Positions 6,783 to 15,058 are shown, counted from the stretch's first letter. The stretch is DNA of 24,185 nucleotides from Actinomycetes bacterium (GCA_021808665.1 JAKBBA010000050.1:1-24185), one strand, 5' to 3'. Notes: generated by a model not told the origin, from the sequence alone. Translations and numbers: made by a program.

Positions 6783-8587
6783 GTCAAGCCGCCGGCGAGA
6801 TGCGCCAGAGCTTCGCAGAGACGCTTGTTGTCCACTGCACCGCGCACCGCCAAGCGGAAGTATCCCCTTCCGTCGCCTACCTTGGCCGAAGCGTCTTTCA
6901 CGTGAATTGCGGAAACCTCCATGAGGTGGTCTGCCAACGATCCCGCCGAACGGGCGTCGACAGTGAGCTTGGCGAGAACGAAGTTGGCGCCGCTCGGAAC
7001 GACATGGTCGACGACGTCAAGCGCGTACAGGCTGGCTGCCAGATCCTCCCGGTCGGCGACGACACGAGCGAAGGAGCTTTCGAGCGAGTCGCGATGCTTG
7101 AGGACCAGCTCGACGAAGTGCTCCGCAATCGAGTTGACATTCCAGATCGGGATGGCCACGCGAAAAGCGTCGTGGACTTCTGCGCGAAGTGTATGGAGGT
7201 AGCCGAGGCGCACGCCTGGCACACCCCAGCACTTGCTCAAGCTCTTGAGGACGATCACGTTCCCAAGACCGCACTCTTCGACTGCCGGTACTATCGAGGC
7301 CTCGCCGGAGAAGTCCACGAAGGACTCGTCGACAATGAAAATTCGATCAGGGTGGTCGACGATCAGTTCGAGAAGCCCAGACGTGGGCAATGTCGTGCCA
7401 GTCGGGTTGTTAGGGTTCACGGCAACTACGACCCGAGCCGACGATATCGACTCCGCCAGGCCGCCACTGAAAGCCTTTCCGCCGTTACCGGCCAGTCCGG
7501 CGTCGCGATAGGTGAGCGCATCGGGGAAGGTCCTCGGGTACTCCCCGAAGGTTGGATCCGGGATCAAAGCCCGTTCGCTGCCGTATAGGTGACGAAGCAC
7601 CGGGTATGCCTGGGAGGCACCGTTGAGCAAGATCAGGTTAGCCGGGTCACAACCCTCGAAATATGAGAGCTTGCGATTGAGTACCTCCTGAGACGATCCG
7701 TAGTTGAACGAAACCAGGTCCAGGCTCGAGCGCATCTCCGCAAGCATCGCCTCGTTCGGGAAATAGCTGTTGCGGATAAAGCAGAAGTCGAGATACGGGA
7801 GGTTCCACGAGCCGCCCCACGATGCCTCCACAGTGGAGCGCCGCGCCGGCGGGTCGAAGACGAACTCGGCCACCGCCAAGTCGTTGGGGTCGTCCACCTC
7901 GGCCCACGGGAACGCGACCTTCTCGGCGTGGATCGTGGCCGCGCGCATATAGATCAGCACCCCGAGCAACAGCTCGTAGTAGCAACCAGAGTCGATCGAG
8001 CGGGCATAGAAGCTAAGCATCTCTCGCAGCGTTGCCTTGGCGAAGTCACGGCTGAAACGGTAGATGTTGAGAGTCTTGTACTTATCGGAAAAGTCGAACC
8101 TTTCGCCTTGCAGATATGAGGGGTGCACCGCTGCGACGACATCTCCTAGTCCTAGGCTCACGACGGTCCCGTCCATGCCGACCCGGTAGTTGTCGACCAG
8201 CGCGACGTTGTCGTGGTCGCTCGCGACGATCTGCTCCATCACCCTGTGGTCCACTATCAGATCCGACTCGATCAGCAATATGTCGTCGTCTATCTCGATG
8301 CTCTCGAGGGCGAGGGCCATGGAGAACACGTTGTTGGTGGTCTCGTATCTGTCGTTGTGGACGTAGCGGACGTCGAGGTCCCCGAAGCGTTCCTCGACCG
8401 CCGCCTTGATGTCGTCGGCCCTGTAGCCCGTAACGATCCACACTTCGCTCACACCGCACGATCGGAGGCTTGCGAGCAGGCGGTCGAGGATAGTGGTACC
8501 GGCGATGGGCAGCAGGGTCTTGTGAGTGGACTCGGTAAGGGGGCGCATTCTCCTCCCCAGTCCAGCCGCGAGGATCAGCGCTTTCAT
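6779..8587 (-). CDS. fusion of a LicC/PntC-like nucleotidyltransferase with a fold-I PLP enzyme (aminotransferase or decarboxylase)
   Basis: A 602-residue two-enzyme protein. Residues 1-245 are a sugar/choline-phosphate nucleotidyltransferase: LAAGLGRRMRPLTESTHKTL (6-25, nucleotide loop), LLIESDLIVD (104-113), and WAEVDDPNDLA (228-238, metal-binding Asp). Residues about 270-602 are an aspartate-aminotransferase-fold PLP enzyme closest by eye to HisC/CobD: NPNNPTG (391-397), Asp420 in VDESFVDF, the Schiff-base Lys452 in SLSKCWGVPGVRLGYL, and Arg582 in FRLAVR for the carboxylate. Two routes fit. A CobD-like decarboxylase could make an amino-alcohol phosphate that the N-domain joins to CMP; or an aminotransferase could serve a phosphonate, as in described PntC-transaminase fusions. 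No PEP mutase lies in the window. It leads the operon with two LicD genes. Confidence 0.85.
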   Translation of the reverse strand: MKALILAAGLGRRMRPLTESTHKTLLPIAGTTILDRLLASLRSCGVSEVWIVTGYRADDIKAAVEERFGDLDVRYVHNDRYETTNNVFSMALALESIEIDDDILLIESDLIVDHRVMEQIVASDHDNVALVDNYRVGMDGTVVSLGLGDVVAAVHPSYLQGERFDFSDKYKTLNIYRFSRDFAKATLREMLSFYARSIDSGCYYELLLGVLIYMRAATIHAEKVAFPWAEVDDPNDLAVAEFVFDPPARRSTVEASWGGSWNLPYLDFCFIRNSYFPNEAMLAEMRSSLDLVSFNYGSSQEVLNRKLSYFEGCDPANLILLNGASQAYPVLRHLYGSERALIPDPTFGEYPRTFPDALTYRDAGLAGNGGKAFSGGLAESISSARVVVAVNPNNPTGTTLPTSGLLELIVDHPDRIFIVDESFVDFSGEASIVPAVEECGLGNVIVLKSLSKCWGVPGVRLGYLHTLRAEVHDAFRVAIPIWNVNSIAEHFVELVLKHRDSLESSFARVVADREDLAASLYALDVVDHVVPSGANFVLAKLTVDARSAGSLADHLMEVSAIHVKDASAKVGDGRGYFRLAVRGAVDNKRLCEALAHLAGGLT

Positions 8588-8630
8588 CGCAAACGCTTCG
8601 GAGATAGAGTCATTCGTCGCTGCAGATCAT

Positions 8631-8688
8631 GAGCTGCCATTCCGTCCCGAGCTGCCATGCGGTCCCGAGCTGCCATTCCGTCCCGAGC
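8631..8688. repeat. 18-bp tandem repeat upstream of the headgroup operon
   Basis: Three head-to-tail copies of an 18-base unit begin at 8631, 8649 and 8667, plus 4 bases of a fourth. Copies 1 and 3 are identical (GAGCTGCCATTCCGTCCC); copy 2 differs at two positions. The array lies in the 363-bp gap between the operon start (8587) and the divergent synthetase (8951), 44 bases from the operon ATG, so it probably lies in the leader or promoter. The rest of this gap contains no gene I can support. Confidence 0.9.
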
Positions 8689-8950
8689 AGACGCGCGGGG
8701 GCTACCGAGGCATCGGTCTGAACGGAGCAGGTCTTGAGGCAAATCCTGCCTTCGCCAACACCTCGCAGCGGCCCCCTTGCGCAATCCGCGGAGCCTCTAA
8801 GACGCTGGGCGGCGCTTCGATGAACAGGCCGAGAGGGGATGTATCGCGCAGCCCGATCCGACAATTGGGCTTGCGCTATCCTCATCGGCTGACGATACGA
8901 ATAGGCCTAGTCGGCAAAGAGGCAAATTCCGCGAAGGGGGAACGTGGCCG

Positions 8951-10462
8951 ATGTCGGAGCTCTTCAGAGGATTTCGGGACCGTAGCGACGCGCCGGCTGT
9001 CATCGACGACGACGGTGAGACGTCGTGGCGGGACTTCGATGAGCGGGTGAACGCGCTGATCCACGTTGTCCGCTCGCACGGAGTGCAGGCGGGTGAGCGA
9101 ATCTCCCTGCTCTCGGACAACAGACGAGAAATCTTCGAGGTCTACGCGGCCGTATCCCAATGCGGCGTCTTCGTAGTCCCGATCAACTGGCATTTCGCAA
9201 CAGAAGAGGTCGCCTACGTCGTTGAGAACTCAGGCTCACGGCTCGTGATCGTCGATCCATCGCACCTCGAAGCGCTCGGCGACACGGGGATTCCCACGTT
9301 GATCTTTGGCTCCACCTACGAGGAGGCCCTTGCCGCGGCCGGCGCGGGGGAGCCTTTGAGTCAGATGATGGGCGGTGTGATGTTCTACACGTCGGGCACC
9401 ACGGGACGACCGAAAGGCGTTACCAGCTCGTCATTTTCAGTCGGGACTCCGACGAGTGTGTACTCGCAGATGGCTGCGGGCCTCGCAGCGCTCGGCATAC
9501 CGCCGCAGGGGCGGACCCTTCTGTGCGGTCCCGGTTACCATTCTGCGCAGTGGGCGCTCAGTTTCTTCCCGCTCGTGGGCGGTTCGACGGTCGTCGTACA
9601 GCGGAAATTTGATCCGGCGGACACCTTGCGGCTCATCGACCGACACCAGGTCACCAACTTGCATCTGGTCCCAACCCAGTTCATACGCCTACTCCGCCTG
9701 CCCGAAGATCACCGCGCCAGCTTCTCCGGTGGCTCGCTGGCAGCCGTCGTTCACGGCGCTGCGCCATGCCCCCCGGAGATCAAGAGGCAGATGATCGACT
9801 GGTGGGGTCCGAGAATAACCGAGTACTACGGCGCCACCGAAGGAGGGTTCGTCTCGCTCATAGGGGCGTCGGATTGGCTCGAGCACCCTGGTTCGGTTGG
9901 TCGGCCGCTGCCGACAATGGAAGTGCGCATCGTGGCAGACGACGGCACGCAGGCCGCCGTAGGCGAACCGGGTGTGATCCACGTGCGCAACCTGAGCGGT
10001 GTCGACTTCGAGTACCTGGACGAGCCCGACAAGACTGCGCAAGCCCACTCGGTCGCTGGGTACTTCACCCTGGGCGACATTGGCTATCTGGATGACCAGG
10101 GATTTCTTTATCTTTCGGACCGGCGTATCGACATGATCATCTCCGGAGGCGTCAACATCTACCCGGCCGAGATCGAAGGCGTCCTAGCTTCACATCCATC
10201 GGTGGTCGACGTGGCTGTCTTCGGGATACCCGACGAGGAGTACGGCGAGCGGGTGCACGCAACGGTGCAGCTCATCCCCGGCGTCGACCTTGACGACGGA
10301 CAGCGCATCGACCTCGAGTCGTTCCTCCGCGCGAAGCTCGCCAGCTACAAAGTGCCGAAGGACTGGTCGAGCGTCGACCAGATGCCTCGAAGCGAAGCCG
10401 GCAAACTTCTCAAAGCGAGCCTGCGGGCCCCCTACTGGCAGCACACTGGACGATACATCTAG
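8951..10462 (+). CDS. class I adenylate-forming acyl-CoA synthetase (AMP-dependent ligase)
   Basis: A 503-residue enzyme of normal length for the acyl-CoA synthetase family. It has the P-loop FYTSGTTGRPKGV (145-157), the YYGATEGG adenine-binding motif (292-299), LGDIG with Asp376 for ribose binding, the hinge region DRRIDMIISGGVNIYPAEIE (390-409), and the catalytic Lys485 in SEAGKLLK. It activates a carboxylic acid with ATP and loads it on CoA; the acid cannot be read from sequence. No carrier-protein domain is attached. The start is ATG 8951, with a GGGGGA run about 11 bases upstream. It diverges from the LicD operon, and its stop overlaps that of the truncated lacI by 4 bases. Confidence 0.9.
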   Translation: MSELFRGFRDRSDAPAVIDDDGETSWRDFDERVNALIHVVRSHGVQAGERISLLSDNRREIFEVYAAVSQCGVFVVPINWHFATEEVAYVVENSGSRLVIVDPSHLEALGDTGIPTLIFGSTYEEALAAAGAGEPLSQMMGGVMFYTSGTTGRPKGVTSSSFSVGTPTSVYSQMAAGLAALGIPPQGRTLLCGPGYHSAQWALSFFPLVGGSTVVVQRKFDPADTLRLIDRHQVTNLHLVPTQFIRLLRLPEDHRASFSGGSLAAVVHGAAPCPPEIKRQMIDWWGPRITEYYGATEGGFVSLIGASDWLEHPGSVGRPLPTMEVRIVADDGTQAAVGEPGVIHVRNLSGVDFEYLDEPDKTAQAHSVAGYFTLGDIGYLDDQGFLYLSDRRIDMIISGGVNIYPAEIEGVLASHPSVVDVAVFGIPDEEYGERVHATVQLIPGVDLDDGQRIDLESFLRAKLASYKVPKDWSSVDQMPRSEAGKLLKASLRAPYWQHTGRYI

Positions 10463-11304
10463 ACGCGCGAGGCGCTGGACCTGACAACAAGATTCGTCGC
10501 GACTTCGATCCTGTTCGGAACCTTCTCACCCGCGAGAAGCTTCATAAGAATCTCACCGGCGAGGCGACCTTGTTCGCGCACAGGTTGGCGGACTGTCGTA
10601 AGGTCCGTTATCGCCGCTTGGGGATGGTCGTCGATGCCGACGATCGATATGTCCTCAGGGATCCGCAGACCGGCCCGACGAATGCTGCGCATCGCCCCGA
10701 GCGCGAGTTCGTCGGAATGAGCGTAGACCGCGGTTGGCGGTTCGCGCAGGCTTAGAAGTTGGTTCATCGCATCAGCTCCGTGCTCCGCGCTCCAACTGAC
10801 GCTCGCAACGAGCCGATTGTCAACCGGGATCGAAGCGTCAGCGAGCGCTGTGAAGTACGCCTCGGAACGTCCACAAGGCTGGACCGGTTGGTCCGGGTCG
10901 GTTGCTTCGATCATCGCAATGCGGCGGTGACCAAGCATTATCAAGTGGTCAACCGCGCGTCGTCCCGCCGCCACGTCATCTATGTAGACGTGCGGGTAGG
11001 GGGCGTCCTGCCCACCTGCGGCAACAATGTCGGCTCCCATAAGTTGCAGTCGGCGACGCTCGTCTTCGTCAACCGGGAACGCCAGGACGACTACTGCGTC
11101 AACTTTACGCCTGGCAGGTAGACGTTCGAAGAAGTCGCGGCGGTCGTCGATGCCGTCCACGTGGTAGAGGATCATGTCGAGGTCAGCGCCCGACGTGACG
11201 GCTATGAGTCCCTCGAGTAGCTCGCCGAAGAACCATCTCGACAGGTGAGGAACTACCACGGCGACCCGCCCGGTTCGTCCGCCGGCAAGGCGAATCGCGA
11301 ACGC
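10459..11304 (-). pseudogene. LacI-family regulator lacking its DNA-binding domain
   Basis: The recognisable part is the periplasmic-binding-protein-like sensor domain of a LacI/PurR regulator. It starts in the linker (IRLAGGRTGRVAVVVPHLS), continues with LGHRRIAMIEA, the AVYAHSDELALGAMRSIRRA segment and IPEDISIVGIDDHP, and ends normally with TTVRQPVREQGRLAGEILM. The usual 55 or so N-terminal residues, the helix-turn-helix and hinge, are absent. The frame runs upstream only to a TAA at 11350-11352, through sequence that on the other strand encodes the glucosidase. The first usable start is GTG 11259, inside the sensor domain, with no ribosome site. Any product could not bind operators. The gene normally governs a sugar-utilisation operon, fitting the adjacent GH13 gene. 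Confidence 0.8.
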
Positions 11305-12862
11305 AATTTGGCTCTCGCCTTGGTTCCCGTCGCCATGGCGCGACGGTGGTTACGACGTCTGTGACTACTACGGCGTGCAACCACGCTTTGGGGCGCTCAG
11401 CGACCTCGACGAAATGATCGAAGAGGCCCACCGACACAACCTCGCGGTCATTGCCGATTTGGTCGTCAACCACACGTCGAACGAGCACCCGTGGTTCACA
11501 ACCGCTTTGGAGTCGTCACCGGGCTCACCTGCACGGGAGTTCTACCATTTCGCCGACGGCTGCGGTCCTGGGCAAAGCCAACCCCCCAACGACTGGATCA
11601 GCGCCTTCGGAGGACCCTCATGGACGAGGATTCGAGACTCCGAGGGCGGACGAGGGCAGTGGTATCTGCATCTCTTTTCCGCATCACAACCCGACCTCAA
11701 CTGGTCCAACCCGAAGGTCCAGCGCGAGATCCACCAGGTCGTGCGCTTCTGGCTCGACCGCGGGATAGACGGCTTTCGTGTCGATGCCGCCTCCGCCCTC
11801 GCCAAGAAGCCCGGCCTGCCCGACGCGGGCTTCGCTCCAAACGACAGCTTCGATCCCGAGTCATGGACAGCCTCACCGCTTTGGGACTTCGACCAGGTCC
11901 ACGACGTCCTCAAGGGCCTGCGAAAGGTCTGCGACGAGTCCGGGAGGCATGTCTTCCTATTAGGGGAAGTCACGACATCCACACATGCGCGATTCGCAAG
12001 CTACCTCCGACCAGGCGAGCTCGACAGCGCGTTTGATCGCAAATTTCTGCAGGCCCGTTGGGCAAGCAAGGACTTCAGGGAGGCGATCGATTCGCACCAG
12101 CGTCACTACCCGAACGCTTGCTGGACCCTGGAAAGCCACGACGAGGTCCGGTCTGCGACACGCCTCGCAGACGAACCATCCGGTCACTCGGGCAGCAGAA
12201 CAGCCTCCGCCAGACCTCCGGCCATCCAAAACCCGGGCAATGGCGGCACGGAGCCGATCGGCACTCGACGGGCCCGCGCAGCCGCGCTGCTGATGCTCGC
12301 ACTGCCGGGTCCTGTCTGCATATATCAGGGCCAGGAGCTGGGGCTACCCCAGGTTCTGACCGCAGATCCGACCGCTGACACCGTCATCTTGTCTGACCCC
12401 GCCGAAGGGCGCCTCGGATGCCGCGTCCCGATACCGTGGGACGGCGACACTCCGCCCTTCGGTTTCACATCCGGTCCGGCGAGCCCGTGGCTCGCGCAGC
12501 CCGACGACTGGTCCACGCTCGGCGTCGCCCTCCAAGCGTTTGAATCCTCCTCTACACTCGAAGTCTTCCGGCACGCAATCAAACTCCGACGCTCCCTGGC
12601 TGATTTGGACCTCACTCACCTCGAGTTTTTCGATCTCAGCGAACCCGACGTTCTAGCCTTCGGGCGCTCCGAACGCTTCCGCTGCGTTACCAACTTCTCG
12701 CCGCAGCCTGTCAAGCTTGGCTGGACCGGTGAAGTCCTGGCAACCTCTAATCTCGCTCGCAACCACGGCTTGATCGAACCAAACGACGTGACGCCTCTTG
12801 TCGTAGTCGAGCCCGACACCACCATATGGGTCTACTTGAGAACAGGTCTCAGCGATTCCTAG
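11297..12862 (+). pseudogene. GH13 alpha-glucosidase (oligo-1,6-glucosidase-like), N-terminus missing
   Basis: GH13 homology begins abruptly at NAIWLSPWFPSP (from 11300), which in full-length family members lies about 48 residues in. It then runs to a natural C-terminus. Numbered from the first in-frame GTG (11375), conserved region I is DLVVNH (28-33), the nucleophile is Asp137 in GFRVDAA, the acid/base is Glu198 in LLGEV, and His255-Asp256 stabilises the transition state. The frame is open from 11249, but there is no ATG, GTG or TTG before 11375, and starting there would lose the first barrel strand. I therefore call it broken despite intact catalytic residues. Its 3' end overlaps the PAP2 gene by 14 bases. 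Confidence 0.8.
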
Positions 12863-13607
12863 AAGCCGGCACCGGGCGTCGCAACACGATGCCAAAAGTA
12901 GTGGGCTCGATTAGATCTGCTAGGCGGTAGGCAACCGGACGCAGGAACGAGATCGCAACGACGGTTGCCGATGCCAGCAAGTACCCTGCGACCACATCGC
13001 CCGGATAGTGGGCGCCAACGTACAACCGATCGAAGCACAGAAACAGGCCGAGGACGAGGTTTACGGCAGCAAACGATCGGACGGCTGTTCGGCTCGTGAC
13101 ACGCCCGGTGTGTGCTTCTGTCAGCTTGGGGGCAGCGTGCTGTCCGCGCCGCTCCCAGAGAGCACCGCCTAGCGCGAGAAGGAGCGAGACAGTCAAACCG
13201 CCCGCCACAACTGAGTGGTCCGACGGGAACGAGTAGTCACTGGTCTTGCCGACGAGGACGAGGGCTAGCGGATGGGTCGCATACGGGCGCAGCTCTTTGG
13301 TGGCATGGCCAATTAACTGATTAAAGCCGACTGCGACCAAGGTGCCAAGCCCCCCGAGTGCGAGTAAGGACGCAGCGCGGTTGGCTCCCCGCCACCACGC
13401 CATCGAGTAGACGGCGAAGAAGACTGCCGCCAAGACGACAGGTCCAATCCACACCGCATACGCCGCCATAAAACCGTGAGCCCACGCGGTTTGCTGGGAG
13501 AAGTGGTTGATATCGAGATAGACCGAGTTGTTGAGCCCCTTGGGCGCCAGCACCTGCACGTCCGAGAGGATCGCTGCGTGGTACGTCACTGTGAGGTCGG
13601 CGGACAT
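12849..13607 (-). CDS. PAP2-superfamily membrane phosphatase
   Basis: A 252-residue integral membrane protein with about six hydrophobic segments. PAP2 motifs are visible: a partial first motif LRPYATHP, the central FPSDHS with catalytic histidine (about residue 131), and DRLYVGAHYPGDV with Arg, His (about 200) and Asp. The spacing of the lysine in motif 1 is shorter than in the classic form. Such enzymes dephosphorylate lipid phosphates, including undecaprenyl pyrophosphate, on the outer membrane face. I take ATG 13607 as start; GTG 13637 is possible but adds ten residues inside the operator region. It diverges from chrB-like at 13656, with a 48-base gap holding matching dyad sites, so the two genes may be co-regulated. 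Confidence 0.85.
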   Translation of the reverse strand: MSADLTVTYHAAILSDVQVLAPKGLNNSVYLDINHFSQQTAWAHGFMAAYAVWIGPVVLAAVFFAVYSMAWWRGANRAASLLALGGLGTLVAVGFNQLIGHATKELRPYATHPLALVLVGKTSDYSFPSDHSVVAGGLTVSLLLALGGALWERRGQHAAPKLTEAHTGRVTSRTAVRSFAAVNLVLGLFLCFDRLYVGAHYPGDVVAGYLLASATVVAISFLRPVAYRLADLIEPTTFGIVLRRPVPASRNR

Positions 13608-13611
13608 TCTC

Positions 13612-13656
13612 TGTAGCGTAACAAGAAGTAATCTCACTAATGTAGCATTCGTTACA
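13612..13656. promoter_or_regulatory. paired operator-like sites between PAP2 and ChrB-like genes
   Basis: Two related sites sit in the 48-base divergent gap: TGTAGCGTAACA (13612-13623) and TGTAGCATTCGTTACA (13641-13656). Each has TGT...ACA ends, and the second ends on the A of the ChrB-like ATG. TAGCAT at 13643-13648 could be a -10 placed for a leaderless ChrB-like transcript. The regulator is not identified; autoregulation by the ChrB-like protein is one option. Confidence 0.45.
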
Positions 13657-14192
13657 TGCCGTGGCGCCTCCTCACGTACCGCTTGTCAGGAGACCAGTCC
13701 CGTCACCGGGTAGCAGTGTGGCGCGAACTGCGCCGAGTGGGAGCGGTAGCGCTGCAGTCTGCGACCTGGGCGATACCCGCAGGTGATCGCTTCGACGAAG
13801 GCTTGCAACGCGCTGTCTCGCTCGTGCGGCGTTCGGGCGGCCAGGCGCTTTGCTTCTACGTGAGCGCCTCGGATGAAGCGATCGCCGCCGTGGAGGGTCT
13901 TTACACGGCGGAGCGCGAGGCGGAATGGGCGGAGTTTGTCAGTGAGTGCGACAAGGCCGAGGCGGAGCTGCGGCGGGAGATCGAGACCGAAAAGTTCACC
14001 CTCGCCGAACTCGACGAGGAGGAGCAGAACGTCGAGCGCCTCCGCCGCTGGTACCGGGACCTACGATCCAAGGACCTCTTCGGCGCCCCCACTGCAGCTC
14101 GCGGCGAGCGGTGCCTTAAAGATTGCACGGAGCTTTTGGAGGACTTTGCCGAGCGCGTCTACGACGCCTCGCGAGACCCCCTGACGGGATAG
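13656..14192 (+). CDS. ChrB N-terminal-domain protein (chromate-resistance regulator-like)
   Basis: A 178-residue protein matching the ChrB N-domain by its opening: LLTYRLSGDQSRHRVAVWRE (5-24), RRVGAVALQSATWAIP (26-41), then a segment with LCFYVSASDE (55-64) and a long charged, probably coiled-coil helix (about 75-130, rich in E/R with WAEFVSECDKAEAELRREI). In known chr operons ChrB senses chromate and controls the ChrA efflux pump. Here there is no ChrA and no ChrB C-terminal domain, and the partner is a divergent PAP2 phosphatase, so a chromate role should not be assumed. The start ATG coincides with the end of a dyad and has no Shine-Dalgarno, suggesting a leaderless message. Confidence 0.75.
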   Translation: MPWRLLTYRLSGDQSRHRVAVWRELRRVGAVALQSATWAIPAGDRFDEGLQRAVSLVRRSGGQALCFYVSASDEAIAAVEGLYTAEREAEWAEFVSECDKAEAELRREIETEKFTLAELDEEEQNVERLRRWYRDLRSKDLFGAPTAARGERCLKDCTELLEDFAERVYDASRDPLTG

Positions 14193-14222
14193 GTGTCACA
14201 GGCGGCCCGTAGTATCAGGGTC

Positions 14223-14423
14223 GTGGCCACACGGTACGACCTGACGAGCGTGGCGCCCCAGGGCGGATGCAGTGCAAGGTACTGCCCGGGACGGGCGCAA
14301 CTCGACGTGCTGAGTCCCACGGAGCCGCTTGCGGCCTCGCCGGCAGTCGAGCGCAGGATGGTTCGTGAAAACCGTGAATGCAGAACGCCGAGCGGCCCTA
14401 GCTGCTGGCCCACAGGTCTGTAA
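14223..14423 (+). pseudogene. 5' remnant resembling the start of a RecB-like (TM0106-type) nuclease gene
   Basis: A 67-codon frame from GTG 14223, with CAGGG just upstream. The first 45 residues (YDLTSVAPQGGCSARYCPGR, then LDVLSPTEPLAASPAVERR) look like the N-terminus of actinobacterial RecB-like PD-(D/E)XK proteins that begin with a VAPQGG.CPVR.QLD pattern. Homology then ends and the frame runs into the following antitoxin gene. No nuclease core remains. The match is from memory of the family and is tentative. Confidence 0.4.
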
Positions 14424-14577
14424 CGTCGCCGAGGCCTGGCAGCAGCACCCGATAAGCGAACTCAGCCCGGCCAAGGTCGCCGCAAATCTCGGCCTGACCG
14501 AACACGACGTCGAAGCGGCCTTGGCCTACTGGGTATCTCGATGCCGTCTGAGCGGCCGACGATCCGCTACTTCTTAG
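14365..14577 (+). CDS. DUF433-like antitoxin, small
   Basis: A 70-residue protein whose middle, AWQQHPISELSPAKVAANLG (about 28-47), continued by LTEHDVEAALAYW, is the helix-turn-helix-like C-terminal part of DUF433 antitoxins. These repress and neutralise a PIN-like DUF5615 toxin encoded directly downstream, and a broken toxin frame of that kind starts at 14541, overlapping this gene. GTG 14365 has AGGATGG close upstream and is the best start; the frame is open to 14329. The N-terminus is shorter than the family's usual one, and the last 12 residues may be altered. Confidence 0.55.
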   Translation: MKTVNAERRAALAAGPQVCNVAEAWQQHPISELSPAKVAANLGLTEHDVEAALAYWVSRCRLSGRRSATS

Positions 14578-14760
14578 ACGAGCACTACCCCGGCTGGCTA
14601 GCTGACGCTCTCACTTCAGAAACGCGACGTCGAAGGACGTCGAACTGATGGCTAAAGTCGTGGAGGAAGCTGTGCGTGCCGGGGCTCTCGGTTTTTTCCC
14701 ACATCCTGGACTTTCGGCCACCGGTCGTCGTGGGGAACTACAGTGCCGGGAACGTTCGCG
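14541..14760 (+). pseudogene. decayed DUF5615 PIN-like toxin
   Basis: The opening frame (ATG 14541 to TGA 14646) encodes RYFLDEHYPGWLADALTSE, the typical DUF5615 N-terminus with its first acidic residues. Afterwards family-like pieces appear in other frames: AKVVEEAVRAGAL from 14651 (frame of 14648), then LSVFSHILDF (frame of 14676), which resembles the HDLDF active-site segment. At least two frameshifts would be needed to join them, so the toxin is dead. The right end is approximate. Confidence 0.5.
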
Positions 14761-15058
14761 CCCGCCGCGGAGCTGGTGGCAATCGCAGCTGCTGCTCCAG
14801 CCGGTCCGCGGTTACTTGGCAACGTTCCGTAAACGGTATGCAGACCAGGGAGCGCGACGCCGACGCCGGGGCACGCCCCGGGCGTCTCGAAAGTGGCCGC
14901 TGATACCGGCCACTTATTGGGACTGGACGGCTCGCCTGGCGACTCAACGGTGACGAAGCGACGGCAACCCCACTTGATCCTGCGTTTCAGGCATCTGTCA
15001 GCGGGATTTGGCAGCGTCGTCGTATCCCACTTGCGAGTGCGACGGTGAGTGAGGATGC
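14761..15058. other. gene-free stretch left of the insertion sequence
   Basis: No convincing coding region; translated frames are arginine-rich and unlike any family I know. It holds a perfect 9-bp inverted repeat with a 7-base loop at 14891-14915 (AAGTGGCCG/CGGCCACTT), which has no T-run after it. The last bases before the IS (GTGAGTGAGG near 15045-15054) probably once were the ribosome site of the GNAT gene now at 16234. Confidence 0.5.
14891..14915. repeat. perfect 9-bp inverted repeat
   Basis: Arms AAGTGGCCG (14891-14899) and CGGCCACTT (14907-14915) flank the 7-base spacer CTGATAC. It could be a hairpin or operator half-sites; lacking a T-tract it is not a standard intrinsic terminator. 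Confidence 0.6.

Noticed and set aside
8631..8688. Tandem repeats considered as a CRISPR array
   Set aside because: Units are contiguous with no spacers, only three copies exist, and no cas genes are present.
14891..14915. Inverted repeat considered as an intrinsic terminator
   Set aside because: There is no T-tract on either side and no intact gene ends immediately before it.
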